Shown piece by piece: positions 1-10,360 of a stretch of DNA of 64,000 nt. Origin of the DNA: Porphyra umbilicalis (taxonomy: Eukaryota; Rhodophyta; Bangiophyceae; Bangiales; Bangiaceae); contig KV918864.1 of NCBI GenBank assembly GCA_002049455.2, forward strand, positions 1 to 64,000, given 5' to 3'. The position numbers and the translations under genes were made by a program. The notes beneath the pieces are model-generated. The model did no database searches and was not told the origin of the DNA. It worked only from the letters and a program-made list of their open reading frames with translations. Position 1 is the stretch's first letter; each line of letters opens with the position of its first letter.

Positions 1-1116
1 AGACATTGGAAGCTGCCCGAGCTCAGCTGCGGGGGGTGCGCGGGATGAACGTCTGTCGGCCCCATGAGCAAAACGGGCGGGATCCCCATGCGCCCCCATG
101 CGGACGCGCAGCTCTGCCCGGCCATCCCCGTCCGTGACCACTTCGTCGCTGTGCACCGACGTCAGCCGCTGCCCATTTTTCACGCTGCCAGAGTCAGGTG
201 CATACTGCTGTTGGGTGTCCGCGCCGCCGACCGGCGACACCGGCACGCGGAGAGCCTTGGTGCGCTCCAGCAGCTCCCGCACATACTGCTGCTTCTCGGG
301 TCCGTCCGCCAGCATCTCGAGCACCTTAGCCTTCACAGCCTTTGCCGCCACGGAGGTCTTCTTCTCGTTCCCGGCGGCGAGCGCATCCCGTAAACCGGAA
401 ACAGACCGAGACACGCCGTCCAAAGCCCGGTGCGCCTGCTCACTGACCGAATCAAGCAACTTTTGGCGCTTGATGCCCATTGGGCGGCTCTTGCTCGACT
501 TTTCCGCCGGTAAAGCAGCTGAGATGACGTCGCCCCCGTCGGAATCGGACCGCGACCCCGCCTCCAGGTTGACAGTCTCGTCGCCGTCCCTAGCTCCGTC
601 AACTGCCGCGGTAGACCCGGCCGCGGTGGCCGGCCAAGGGCGCGGCCGGTGGCTCAGGCTGGTCTCTGATCGGCCGCCCGTCGATGCCCGCCACTTTGGG
701 CACTGTGCCAGCACCTGAGCGGCCGCGATGCTTCGGAAGACAGGCGCTGGCCGCAGCTCGCCCTTCTCGTTCTTGATCTTGTTTTGGTTCTGGTAGAGCG
801 TCATGATGTTCGCGAGGGAGTCGCTCTCTGTCTCCCCAGAAGACGGCTTGTACAGCTGCTCCGCCGCCAAGTACTTCTGCGAAACACGGCCGAGCCACGT
901 AAAGCGATTCCGGAGAGCGACTTTGGTCTGCGACGTAACGGCCTCGGGCTGCGTCAGGTAAGTCTTCGTCACGAGGTCCCAGAAGAGCTCTTTGTCCATT
1001 TCGTCGACCCTCTCCGATGCCTTGACGTGAGAGCGCGCCAGCGCCTCGTCCTCGTTGGGGTTGAAACTCGGTCCACGCGGGGGTCGGCGTGGCGTCGCGG
1101 GCGCTGCAGGCTCCAT
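1..1116 (-). CDS. PIF/Harbinger-type Myb/SANT-like protein, C-terminus cut by window edge
   Basis: The frame read leftward from the ATG at 1116-1114 stays open for 372 codons to the window edge, so the C-terminus is missing. Residues about 15-135 have the layout of the Myb/SANT-like DNA-binding proteins that accompany PIF/Harbinger transposases: a FNPNEDEALARSHV start, an FWDLV helix, an ALRNRFTWLGRV helix, LANIMTLYQNQ, then a closing CPKW. The remainder is low-complexity with a Lys/Ala-rich helical stretch. In the family this protein binds the terminal repeats and helps import the nuclease. No partner nuclease of matching type is seen next to it; it may lie left of the window. The family call is from motif layout, and a domesticated Myb-like gene is the alternative. 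The frame is also open upstream of 1116, so an earlier start is possible. Confidence 0.72.
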   Translation of the reverse strand, partial: MEPAAPATPRRPPRGPSFNPNEDEALARSHVKASERVDEMDKELFWDLVTKTYLTQPEAVTSQTKVALRNRFTWLGRVSQKYLAAEQLYKPSSGETESDSLANIMTLYQNQNKIKNEKGELRPAPVFRSIAAAQVLAQCPKWRASTGGRSETSLSHRPRPWPATAAGSTAAVDGARDGDETVNLEAGSRSDSDGGDVISAALPAEKSSKSRPMGIKRQKLLDSVSEQAHRALDGVSRSVSGLRDALAAGNEKKTSVAAKAVKAKVLEMLADGPEKQQYVRELLERTKALRVPVSPVGGADTQQQYAPDSGSVKNGQRLTSVHSDEVVTDGDGRAELRVRMGAHGDPARFAHGADRRSSRAPPAAELGQLPMS

Positions 1117-2860
1117 GTTGTCAGCGGCGTGGTTATCCACGTGTTTTGCAGTGTCGTCGTGGGGAACGGCATCCGCTGCGTATGACGTCAAAGCGGGTAC
1201 CGGGAAAAGGTCGGTGGGAGGGGGGGGGTGCACTTTGGCGCGTCGTCGGGGAGACGGCCGCAGCACGTCGGTGGAAGGCCGGTGCCATTCACCTCCCACA
1301 GCAACTGGAGTGTTGCTCGCGAGAGTCAAAGTACAGATCGTGGAGGACTCCGAGTCGTACCTCAGCACAATTACCGGCATGCTGGCAGTTGCAGGTGGTC
1401 TGATCTGCTTCCACCCTGGATTTCCATTGGTCAACGTATTTGGCGAAGACGGTATCTTTCGCTATCCTTCTCGCCATCCTGTGCAGATTTGGCGAAGGCG
1501 ATAGCGCAATGGCTCAAAATATGGCGAAATGGCGCACCGATAGAGATGCCCTTCGCCATCCGCCGTGGCAGAATGGCGAAATGGCGCACCGATAGACTTG
1601 GTCTAAGGGTCTCAGATTTGGTGTGTATCGGGCTGATTGCAGAGGTCCGAAAGAGCTCTTTGGCGACAATGTGGGAGACAGAGAAGTATTAGCCAAAGAG
1701 CTCTCTCATTTCAATGCGAGAGAGGTCGAACACTGCACTGTTCAGGTGTTTCGAAGAGTCCCCTGAGACCACTCTCTCATTTCCCTGAGAGAGCCGACAT
1801 CTGCACCCCAAGCTTCGTTCAAACATTCAAAGAGCACGGCTACGTCCTCTCCCGGTGTCGTCGTCCTCCCGCCCCCGCCCGCCGACCTATCTAGTCACAG
1901 CCCCCCACCACCCGCCTCGTGCACGTCACACCATCACGCAACAACCATCACGCCGACAGCCACCGTCCCACCCCTCGCCCTGCCACACCCACTCTCACAG
2001 CGTCTCTCTCCTCCAACACCACACCTACTCCTACCCCCATCTCGTCCAACACTGCCCACCCCTCGTCCACCCTTCTCCTTCACCCTTCCGGCGCCAAGCC
2101 CATCCCCGCCACTCCCCTCCACCACCACCCGAATCACTGCCGAAGCCCCCGCTGGTAATCAAAAAGACAAAGTGGCTCACCGCCGCCCTCACCGCGGGCG
2201 CCGCCACCATACCACAGCAACGTCGCCTCCCTTACATGGAGTAGACGAGTCCCATCAACGGCGGCGGCACAAATAGGAGACGATACGGCGGCGTAAGCCG
2301 CACCCGCGACCATGAAGCCAGCGTCAGCGGGTGAGGGAGGGGGGCGAGGAAGGAGAGGAGGTCCAAACAAGAAGGGGCAGGCACGAGAACGGTGGGTCAG
2401 TGGGGTCGTGGTAGACACGGAGGGTGGCATGGGTGTGACGGCTGTGAAGAATGCAGAGGTGCGCACGGTCGGCGGTGGTGGCGTGCACTTTGTACTCACA
2501 CCTCCCCAGCCGCCACGTGCACGAGAACCTTCGCGCCCCCGCACCGCCCAGCAGCCCAGACGGGGCACTATGGGGCGGCGGTCGACGACCGACGCGCCAG
2601 TTTCAGCAGAGCACGCGTTGTTTTACTAATCAAACAGAGTAATGTTAAGCTGCGAGGCGGAGGACTGTTTATGGGGGATTTAATGCGTCAGACTGGTGCC
2701 TTCAGCAATAAAGTACGCTCTCTTTGAGCAGGCCTCCAGAGAGCCCTAAAATTGCCTGCCAAAGAGCTCTTTCCGAGTCTCTCACACACCGAAGAGCTCT
2801 TCGGTGTGGAAAAGACAGATGGGAGACTCAGAGTCGGGTCCTTACGATGTTCGTCCCCCC
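1117..2860. other. Spacer, no supported gene; short direct repeats
   Basis: A 24-bp direct repeat (ATGGCGAAATGGCGCACCGA and four more bases) lies at 1521-1544 and 1573-1596. Several copies of the palindrome AAAGAGCTCTTT lie near 1650-1715 and 2760-2800. From 1855 to 2170 the sequence is C-rich and simple. The ORFs of up to 144 codons here are Pro/Arg/Gly-rich and resemble nothing I recognise. The last bases (about 2846-2860) match one unit of the minisatellite that resumes at 6538, on the other side of the Transib copy. Confidence 0.5.
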
Positions 2861-2890
2861 CACGCCTAGTCAAGGTGGCTCTTCTGGGTC
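2861..2890 (+). repeat. Left terminal inverted repeat of Transib copy 1
   Basis: It begins CACGCCTAGTCAAGGTGGCT. It pairs with the right end at 6498-6537 and matches the left end of copy 2 at 60417-60446 with only a few substitutions. The leading CAC is shared with Transib termini and with the V(D)J recombination heptamer. Confidence 0.8.
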
Positions 2891-3178
2891 TGAGCATGAC
2901 AGCGACTCATTGAAAATCACGGAGCAACGTGCTAAACTATGAGTGGTGCATCGCGATTTGCGTCGCGACGCAAATGCGACCCCCCCGCTGAAGCCTGAAT
3001 GAGGGGGGTGGGGCACCACCAGTCCCAATTTTGGATGTCGACAAAATCGCTCGTCTGTCTCGTCGCCGATCGTGGCTTGGAGCGACTGGTCCCAAGTCTT
3101 GCGCCGACCGAGCGGAGCCATCCTCTTACGCCGCTTCCTTGCAGCCGTCGTCCCGCAGAGGTTCACAAAGTGGTCGAT

Positions 3179-6131
3179 ATGGATGGCAACCGGACGTAAG
3201 TTTGGGCTCTACGGCTCAGCGTGGGATCTTGGTGCAGGTGGTTGGGCACTGCGAGCATTCTTGTCCGCATTCACTCCCCTCGAGTTCACGAGACGTCAAT
3301 TTTGTGCAAAGCGTGTGCAGGGCTAACCACTGCATTCGTGTGTCCCGCTCTCCAGTTCTCTCCCCCCCGTCCGGTTTGCCGTCATGCCCTCTTTTCTTGT
3401 CCAGGGCTACGGCGGAGGATATCATGGTGGCATTTAAAGGGCCAGTCTGGGCCTATCAGTGCGCCACATTCAATGGCCTTTTCCTTAAGAAGGGCACAAA
3501 CATGGCTGAGTGGCGAGAAGGGGCGTTGAAGGATCCACCTGGAACCCCTCGCCACTGCGTGGCCCAGCTTTCTGTATCCCGATGTAGACGGAGCAGCTGT
3601 GATGCCTGTTCATCAAGGCTACGCAGAGCAGCCAAGCGCGTGGCTGTGGACCAAGAGGCATCCAGTGGTAGGGACCGCTCCCTACCCCACGATGCGTTCC
3701 CTCCTCCCTCCAAGCGAGCGCGTCTGCCACCCTCGGCACCCACCGCACCCCTTTCCACCCCTCCCCCATGCATGTTGGATGCTGCTCATCCCCCACCACC
3801 ATCTGTTGCGATGCCCGCAGTCAACCTCGTGAAGGACTGCCTCTGTACGTCGTGCGCCTCGGCGTGGCTCGAGGCCAATCGCGCACGACAGGCGGAGCAG
3901 GCGGCGCTGCGGGCAGCCTCTGAGGCTGACGCACGCGCACGCCACCTGAAGATGCAGATGCAAACGACTGCCCGCCACCTTCACCCCACACCTCGGCCCT
4001 TGACGTTGATGCTGCCCCCCCACTCACCTCACCAGTGGTTCAGGCCGACGCCGTTCCAAGCTGTCAGGCCTTCCTTGATTACTTAATCTCGGACATGGTC
4101 GAGCGCTCGCCTTATGAGCCCATCCTGATGCGGATTGCGTCTGCCATTCTCCTGAAGGGCAACAAGGACCGCATCTACCTGCAGCACCGAAACGGGCGGT
4201 CTCAGGTGTACTTGCGGGAGGTCTCGCCTCAGAAGGTTTAAGTGAGAAAGAGCCAACGAAACAAGCGCAAGGCGGCCGTGCGGCGACAGCTAGTTACTGC
4301 TGGCGCCATGTCTGTGGCGGGTGACGCATTTTCGGGCTCTGCGGGCGGGCTGCGGAAGGAGAATGCACTGTCAGTGCGGGAGCAGGTCGGCTTGGTCTTT
4401 GAGCTGGGCCTAAGCTGGTCCACCTTTAGCAAGATCAGGCGGGCGCTCGGTGGTCGCAAGAGTGGGCTGGCCAGCCGCCACGTGCTGGATGCTGCCAAAC
4501 GGGAAATGGCGGCGTCAGCAGCTAAGAGTGTTGTCGTGACACACACGGGTGCTCACCTGACGGATGTTGCACTGGCAGTATAGGAGCAGGTAACTGCCCT
4601 ATGTTACAATGGGCAATTCGTTGAGCGTTCTGTGTACGGGCCGGACGGCAAGCCCCTACGCGCAGAGGACGCCACGGTGCCTATCGGCTTTGACCCCGGG
4701 GCTTGGGGTGGCCGCCCCCCCCCCACCGTCCCCTACGTCCACATTACCGTCGGCTTGGACAAGGGGGGCGACCCGGCTTCTGAGAAGATTGTGTTCACCA
4801 GCATGAACCAGGAGCGGCCCAACAACCCTAGCAACACAATCCTCGCAGCGGTCTGCCCGTGTGACAAGGACAAGTACCCCCAGGTCGCGGCCATGATGGC
4901 CATACACAAGCCCAAAATCGAAGAGCTTCTCCGTCATGGGCTGGTTGTGCGTGGGGAGCGACGACCAGTACGGTTAGTGCTGTCCAGCGACTATGAGGCG
5001 CAGTGCACGGTGGCGGGGCACAAAGGCCCCAATGCGACCATGCCGTGCAACCAGTGCAAGAGCACGAGGTCGCCGACTAAGGCCCATGCAACCCTTGACG
5101 CAAAGTACGGGACGCTGCAAGACGTGTTGGGGCCTTGGCCTCTGCGAGATGCCGATCAGTACGCCAATTGGTCGACGCCACCGGCCAATTCCGCGCAGGA
5201 AGATCATCTTTCAGTGACTCGGCGCCCACTGCTGTCCCCTCATCCGCGCCAAATTGTGCCAATTCCTCTCCACATCACACCTGGGATCAACTTGCGGTTG
5301 CTTCGACTGCGCGTGGAGGTAGTCATTAGGTGCCGCGACCGAAGCGCTGCGTCCGACTTTGCCTACGAACTGGCGGTGTTGCTGTACACGGAGGCTCGCG
5401 TGCATCCCGTACCGTACCACGGTGGCCTCTTTATCGGACGTGATTGCCACGCGTTCGGGGAGCACAACGATGCTGTTTGCGCTGCGCTGAAGCAGCAACT
5501 CGCCGAGGTGGAGGCGGGGCGCGTCGAGCACGCAAAGCAGTACCTCCAGACGTACAAAGACGCATGGAAGAGGTGGAACAGGGTCCGAAAGGTCCTGAAC
5601 CGTGGTACGATTACGACGAACCACGAGACTACTGCTTTTAGGGCCGATGTGACGGACTTTGTGGTCGGCCTGAAACGCTCATTCGCGTGGATCAACGTGT
5701 CCCCTAAGCTGCATATCCTACTCGCCCACGCCCCGGACTTTCTGGAAGAGTTTGGGAGCATCGGGCTGTACGGTGAGCAGGGGCTTGAAGCATGGCACGG
5801 TCGGTTTACGCAAACCGCACGGCTTTACCCCGGTGGGTCGGACCTCGCGTCCGCTGCTTCCTTTTTGCGGGCCATGGCGCTGGCTCGTGACGCGAGCCCT
5901 GCTGTAGTCGGCCGGGTGGCCCACAAATGAGCGTCGGCTAAGGACGGGGCGCACACAGCCACGAAGGCAGGCGATAAGCGCTGGCGCGCCAACAAGCACG
6001 CGCTTCCCGTGTGCAGTGAGACCCAGAAGAAAGCTGAGCACGACCGGGAGCTGTGGGCAGAGAAGGTATTTGCAAGGGCGGCCGAGACCATGATTGCGCA
6101 TGAGAGTCGACTGCAGAAGCAGTCTCATTGA
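3179..6131 (+). pseudogene. Transib/RAG1-like transposase, decayed copy
   Basis: Exon 1 is a micro-exon at 3179-3195 (ATG to a GTAAGT donor). The intron is 3196-3404, and exon 2 starts at 3405 and reads ATAEDIMVAFKGPVWAY. The frame changes between about 3980 and 4086. The second frame then runs to 6131 with three in-frame stops: TAA at 4239, TAG at 4581 and TGA at 5928. The 66 codons after the last stop still match the C-terminus of the intact copy at 60723-63721. The first catalytic Asp (GLDKGGD), the zinc pairs CNQC and H-x4-H, and the catalytic Glu (GLEAWH) are kept. The second catalytic Asp is replaced by Glu (codon 4995-4997). This copy cannot make a full protein. Confidence 0.88.
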
Positions 6132-6497
6132 AGCGTGCTGGTAATTTGTTTGTGGTCATGGACCAGCCGGAGGGGAGGCTGACGGGATGCACCTATGGCT
6201 CAGGTGTGGTGGTAGCATGCTTTGAGAGTGAGTTAGCAGCGCCTTTCCGTGCCGTGCGCCGCATTGTGTGCTGGTGGGTGGGTCCGTGGGGGCGATTTAG
6301 CCAAGGTAGAGGTCCTTGCAAGGAAAGCCCCCCCTCTCAAGGAACCGCAGGGGCCGGTGACCTGTTCCACGTTGTAGTTTCGAGAAAAGGAGAGGTGCTT
6401 TTGGCATTTTTTGAGCTGACGCTGACAGATTTGATAGTGACCAATGGTGGGTCGTATTTTCAACGGGAACCCAATGGGACGCTGCCGCTGCCGCCGC

Positions 6498-6537
6498 GAC
6501 CCAGAAGAGCCGGTACACTGGGTCTTGACTAGACGTG
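6498..6537 (-). repeat. Right terminal inverted repeat of Transib copy 1
   Basis: Read on the minus strand it starts CACGTCTAGTCAAG and ends GGCTCTTCTGGGTC, with about 12 extra bases between these blocks compared with the left end. It is followed directly by a C run at 6538. Confidence 0.75.
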
Positions 6538-6790
6538 CCCCCCCCCGATGTCCGTCCCCCCCCATGTCCGTTTTCCCCCCACGTCCGTCCCCCCCCCGTG
6601 TCCGTTTCCCCCCCACGGCCATCCCCCCCCATGTCCGTCCCCCCCCCATGTCCGTCCCTCCCCATGTCCGTCCCCTTCCATGTCTGTCCCCCCCCCATGT
6701 CTGTCCCCCCCCTATGTCCGCCCCCCCCCCATGTCCGTCCCCCCCCCATGTCCGTCCTCACCTCATGTCCGTCCCCACCCCATGTCCCCT
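6538..6790. repeat. C-rich minisatellite
   Basis: About fifteen imperfect units of roughly 16 bp built on ATGTCCGTCCCCCCC. A lone unit (ATGTTCGTCCCCCC) lies just left of the Transib copy at 2861, so the element inserted into this array. The Pro-rich ORFs across it are products of the repeat. Confidence 0.85.
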
Positions 6791-8034
6791 CCTCCATGGA
6801 CCATATGCACCCCAGCTCACCTCCTGGTGACCCTCTTCAGCCCAGGAGGTAAAGACGGCTTCTACTCGTTCGTGGTCCATATTCCGAAGTCCGTCCATAC
6901 AAGCGCCCAGGCCCACCGGGAAACAAAACTTCGAGATGAGCAGATGGGACTTTCATTGACCTAGTCAACCATTTGGAATTGACCTGGCACAAGCGATTCA
7001 TGCATCGATTACTAAAGACACCACCGTCTCTGAAACGACCAGAAAAGAATTTCACGGGTATCCGAGATGCCACTTTCGTCGTCACTTTTGGCAGTGGCTA
7101 ATACCTGCTGTTATCCATTGCGCGCACTTTCCTCTGGCCGCCGCCCTCGGCGGTCCTCATGTTGGCGGCGGTCCCAGAATGCCGCCACTGGCAGGTCACC
7201 AGCGCGCCGCCGAGCGCTAATGAGCGCCGCTGACCTCACATCCTCGCCACCCAATCCGTTGTGGTTCCACCCGCGCCATTGCACCGGCCGCGGAGACCAT
7301 GCCCCGCGCCACACCGCCCCGCCTCCCGCAGCGTCGTCGCCACCGCCGCAACCTGGGCAGCCGCACGCGCTGCAGCGGCCGCGGAGATGGCGCTCCGCGC
7401 CGAAGACGAGGCGCGGCGGAGCCCCTCCCCTCCTCCCGCACCATCGCCGCCACCGACGCCACTCGCCCGGCGGTCGTCCGCCGCGACCCAAAAGCATCCA
7501 CCGTTGCAACCGGACGCCACCCCGCGTCAGTGTGGAAGCTTCGAAACAGCCCGGCACTACGGATGCCAGGGACTGGTTGCCGTCCCCCGGGATGCATCCC
7601 ACTCTGCTGTGCGGTGCGTCCGTGGCCGTCGAGGGAGGCGCTGTTGCAGCAGCCACTGACAGGCCTCAGTGCAGGCCCACTCGGCATGCTGACAAAAGCA
7701 CGCACACAAGTACGTTCGCTGATATGCACGGCCGTCTCATTTGCGGCGCCAATGTGAGTGCGCAGGCTGCCACACGAAGTGCCGCTAATTGCACGTGAGC
7801 CGAAACAGCTTCTCTGAGCACGAGTAAGTGTGCTTGAGCAAACAAAAAGGTACATGCATGCTTTTCATTCAACACAACTCCATCGTCCTACCAGCACAGC
7901 ACGAGAGACGCCATGTAACACATCCGGTATCACGCCGCCCAAGGGGGCAAAGGACCGACCGACGGCGCGACTGCGCCGGAATATCACCAAGCATAGACAC
8001 ACTGCTACACTAACACTCACCACGAAACACCGCC
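6791..8034. other. Spacer, no supported gene
   Basis: Several overlapping ORFs of 150-240 codons occur on both strands between 7060 and 7860. All are Arg/Pro/Ala-rich, overlap one another and show no domain. A short repeat of GCGACGGACCGACCGACG type lies near 7955-8060. If the Helitron's 3' end is on this side, it lies somewhere between here and 10360; I could not fix it. Confidence 0.4.
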
Positions 8035-9429
8035 CTAGCCGCGACGGACCGACCGACGACGGGGCGGCGCCGGGGTCTCATCAACCATAGAGCCGGTGCC
8101 CGCAGTCACCACACTTACTTTGTCCAGCACGCCGCTGTTCTTGCTCGGCGACACCTTAGTGCGCGCGTCGCCGCCTGCACCACGCAAAGAGCACCCGCGC
8201 GAAGACGGAGCCGTCCTGTCCGCCGCCTTCTTCTCCGACATGGCCACTGCCGCACCGTCGCTTGGAACCTTTTCCTTCCCCGCTTCGCCGCCAGCAACAC
8301 GCGGTGACCCTGGGCGTGACGCCTCCGCCCCGTTCGCCACCTTCTTCGCCGTCATCGCCACTGCCTCACTGTAGCTAGGCACCTTGTCCTTGCCCGCGTT
8401 GCCGCCAGCGACACGCGGTGACCCCGCGCGTAACGCCGCCGTCCCGTCCGTTACCCCCTTCTCGGATACACTGCGGTCCGCTTCGTGTTGGTGCAGCACC
8501 GAGTTCACGTGGGCGTTTACCCCGACACCGACATCTCCACCGTTGCGCATGCGTACTTCCGCCGGCGCCCCCAGCTCCTTGTTCTCAACGGTGATATCGT
8601 TGTTGACCGCCTTGGGCCCGGTCAGCACTGGCGGGCCCGACTTGTCCTCCTCATCCTCGGCTAACGAGGCTAGGAACGCTTGCGTCGCAGACGCCACCTC
8701 AGCGTCGACTGCCGCCCGCAACGCCGCCGACGTCGGAGACTCCGTCACACGAATTGCAGCTGGCCCGTTCACCTGCCCATCCCAATGCAGCTGACGTCGC
8801 ACAGCTGGGGCCACGACACCAGGCGGATGCCCTGCGGTCCGCACGGGAGCAGGGCCGGCACCGATGGCGCACGATGCTCTTGAAGACGCACGACTTCCCA
8901 CCTCGTTGCGCACTTGCTCGGGCGACAGAGCCCTCTTGCGGGTACCCAAGCCCAAGTAAGGCCGGCCCACCGGCCGTGGGCGCGGGATGCTTGGCTCCCG
9001 CATCATCGCCATGAACGCGGGCTCGTACGAGGCACGAATCATCACCAGACCCGTCAGCGTGTTGCGCTCCTGGCGCTCGTTAAAGGCACGAAGGGAAGTC
9101 AAAAGGAGGTTGTGGTTTCCCTCATAGACATCATTGTACACAAAGCAAAACACACACGCGCATCGTCCCTCTCGGCCGAGGTTCTGGGAAAAGCGGAACA
9201 CCTCAACGTCTCCATCCCGCTCCTCGCGCGGGTGGCAATAGAGCTCACACCCAGACATAGGCTCCACCACGACGGCAACAGCTCGTCGAGCGAGTAGGCC
9301 AGAGACCACACGCAAACACACGAGTTGTCCAGGCCGAGCGACTGCCCTCCTGCCCGTCCACGGAGACACGGCGCATGCATCGCCGGGAGCAGCGTCACCA
9401 AGCTCCGGAACGACCGTAATGGGGGTCAT
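8035..9429 (-). CDS. Hypothetical protein with C-terminal repeats, possibly carried by the Helitron
   Basis: From the first ATG in frame (9429-9427) this gives 464 residues; the frame stays open upstream to about 9633, including a hydrophobic stretch. The N-terminal half has cysteines and alternating charged and hydrophobic segments (MSGCELYCHPREE, CACVFCFVYNDVYEGNHNLL). The C-terminal third holds about three imperfect 38-residue repeats built on GSPRVAGGEAGKEKVPS followed by AVAMSEKKAAD. I do not recognise a family. It lies on the same strand as the Helitron Rep/helicase remnant and about 900 bp downstream of it, so it may be Helitron cargo or a host gene beside it. The long clean frame in otherwise decayed surroundings favours a recently functional gene. 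Confidence 0.5.
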   Translation of the reverse strand: MTPITVVPELGDAAPGDACAVSPWTGRRAVARPGQLVCLRVVSGLLARRAVAVVVEPMSGCELYCHPREERDGDVEVFRFSQNLGREGRCACVFCFVYNDVYEGNHNLLLTSLRAFNERQERNTLTGLVMIRASYEPAFMAMMREPSIPRPRPVGRPYLGLGTRKRALSPEQVRNEVGSRASSRASCAIGAGPAPVRTAGHPPGVVAPAVRRQLHWDGQVNGPAAIRVTESPTSAALRAAVDAEVASATQAFLASLAEDEEDKSGPPVLTGPKAVNNDITVENKELGAPAEVRMRNGGDVGVGVNAHVNSVLHQHEADRSVSEKGVTDGTAALRAGSPRVAGGNAGKDKVPSYSEAVAMTAKKVANGAEASRPGSPRVAGGEAGKEKVPSDGAAVAMSEKKAADRTAPSSRGCSLRGAGGDARTKVSPSKNSGVLDKVSVVTAGTGSMVDETPAPPRRRSVRRG

Positions 9430-10360
9430 CGTCAACGCCAGAGCCACACAAACGGTGAGCGTGACCAACGACAACAGCGCGGTGGACAACGACGCTGAGG
9501 CCCCCAGTCCACCGAACCATGCCGGCAAACTGGACCGCACATAACAGTTTCTCTCACGGCAAGCGGACACCCAGCCAGGAACGGCGTGCGGGAGGGAAAG
9601 GAGAGGGGCAATGGAGGGGGCCGCAGGGAACACTCCTCAGACACGAGCAATGCCCGCTGGGCAGAGTGCTGCCGGAAGAGCGGTCGCCATCTGAGAGGGG
9701 AGGGGGAGCGGCGTCGCCGTCCCGAACGCAAGCTGATTCCGGTGCACGCCACCGCAGCGCAGCCGGAGAAGCCGTCATGGTCGAAGGGGCGGCTGGGCGC
9801 CCAGGAAGATCCACTACCCCACACGTGCAGCGTGGAAACGGACGGAGCCGCCGAGACGGCGCTGGCAGGCCGTCGGTCTGGCGCGCACCAGCTGGCTCTT
9901 CGGCCAGTCACGACGACGTTCCCATGTAATTGGGCACGGTGTCACGCCCGCTCGAGGTCCGCTCTCTGCAACGGCACGCGCGACCGGCCAACTCATCTAT
10001 TATGCGCAACAGCTTGGCTGGAACCGCAGGGCGGCAAGCTGCCAGAATTGGCCCGAAACAATTGCTGACAGTCCAGGGTGAGCTGTGCTTGTTGCTGCTT
10101 ACGGCCCATCGAACTTGACCATCGCCCCTAATCTTCCGACATGCTCATGCTTAGTACACCGACGAAGCTAGTCCGACCCACGCTGATGGACCCAGCGGCC
10201 TCCGTGCCCATCTGACCATGACCAAGACCATTGACACCAGCCATGTGACCGCTGCTCGTCATCCCCAGTTGGTTGCGTACGTTTTCCCGCTCACGCCTCC
10301 GTGGGGCACACCTACCAATCCGCGTCGTCGAAGCCCCCGCTGACCCCTCCGCAACGTCCC
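9430..10360. other. Spacer between hypothetical gene and Helitron helicase end
   Basis: No supported gene. The ORFs of about 140-160 codons between 9430 and 10070 overlap on both strands and lack domains. The sequence is less GC-extreme than the host-gene spacers. Confidence 0.4.

Larger units (their letters stand above)
2861..6537 (+). mobile_element. Transib/RAG1-like DNA transposon, copy 1 (complete but inactive)
   Basis: The left end at 2861 starts CACGCCTAGTCAAGGTGGCT. The right end at 6537, read on the minus strand, starts CACGTCTAGTCAAG and after a 12-bp interruption continues GGCTCTTCTGGGTC, matching the left end. The bases outside both ends are C runs, which fits a 5-bp duplication CCCCC, although the C runs make its exact position ambiguous. 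Known Transib elements begin with CAC and make GC-rich 5-bp duplications. The element carries one transposase pseudogene (3179-6131). The left end and the start of the gene match the second copy at 60417. The 3,677-bp span includes about 400 bp of 3' noncoding sequence. Confidence 0.85.

Noticed and set aside
98..718. Plus-strand ORF of 206 codons
   Set aside because: It lies antisense to the Myb/SANT-like gene, which has domain support on the minus strand; the composition is Ser/Arg-rich with no motif.
1650..2800. Possible inverted repeat made by AAAGAGCTCTTT copies
   Set aside because: The 12-mer is itself a palindrome, so the copies cannot show orientation, and the flanks do not match well enough to call element ends.
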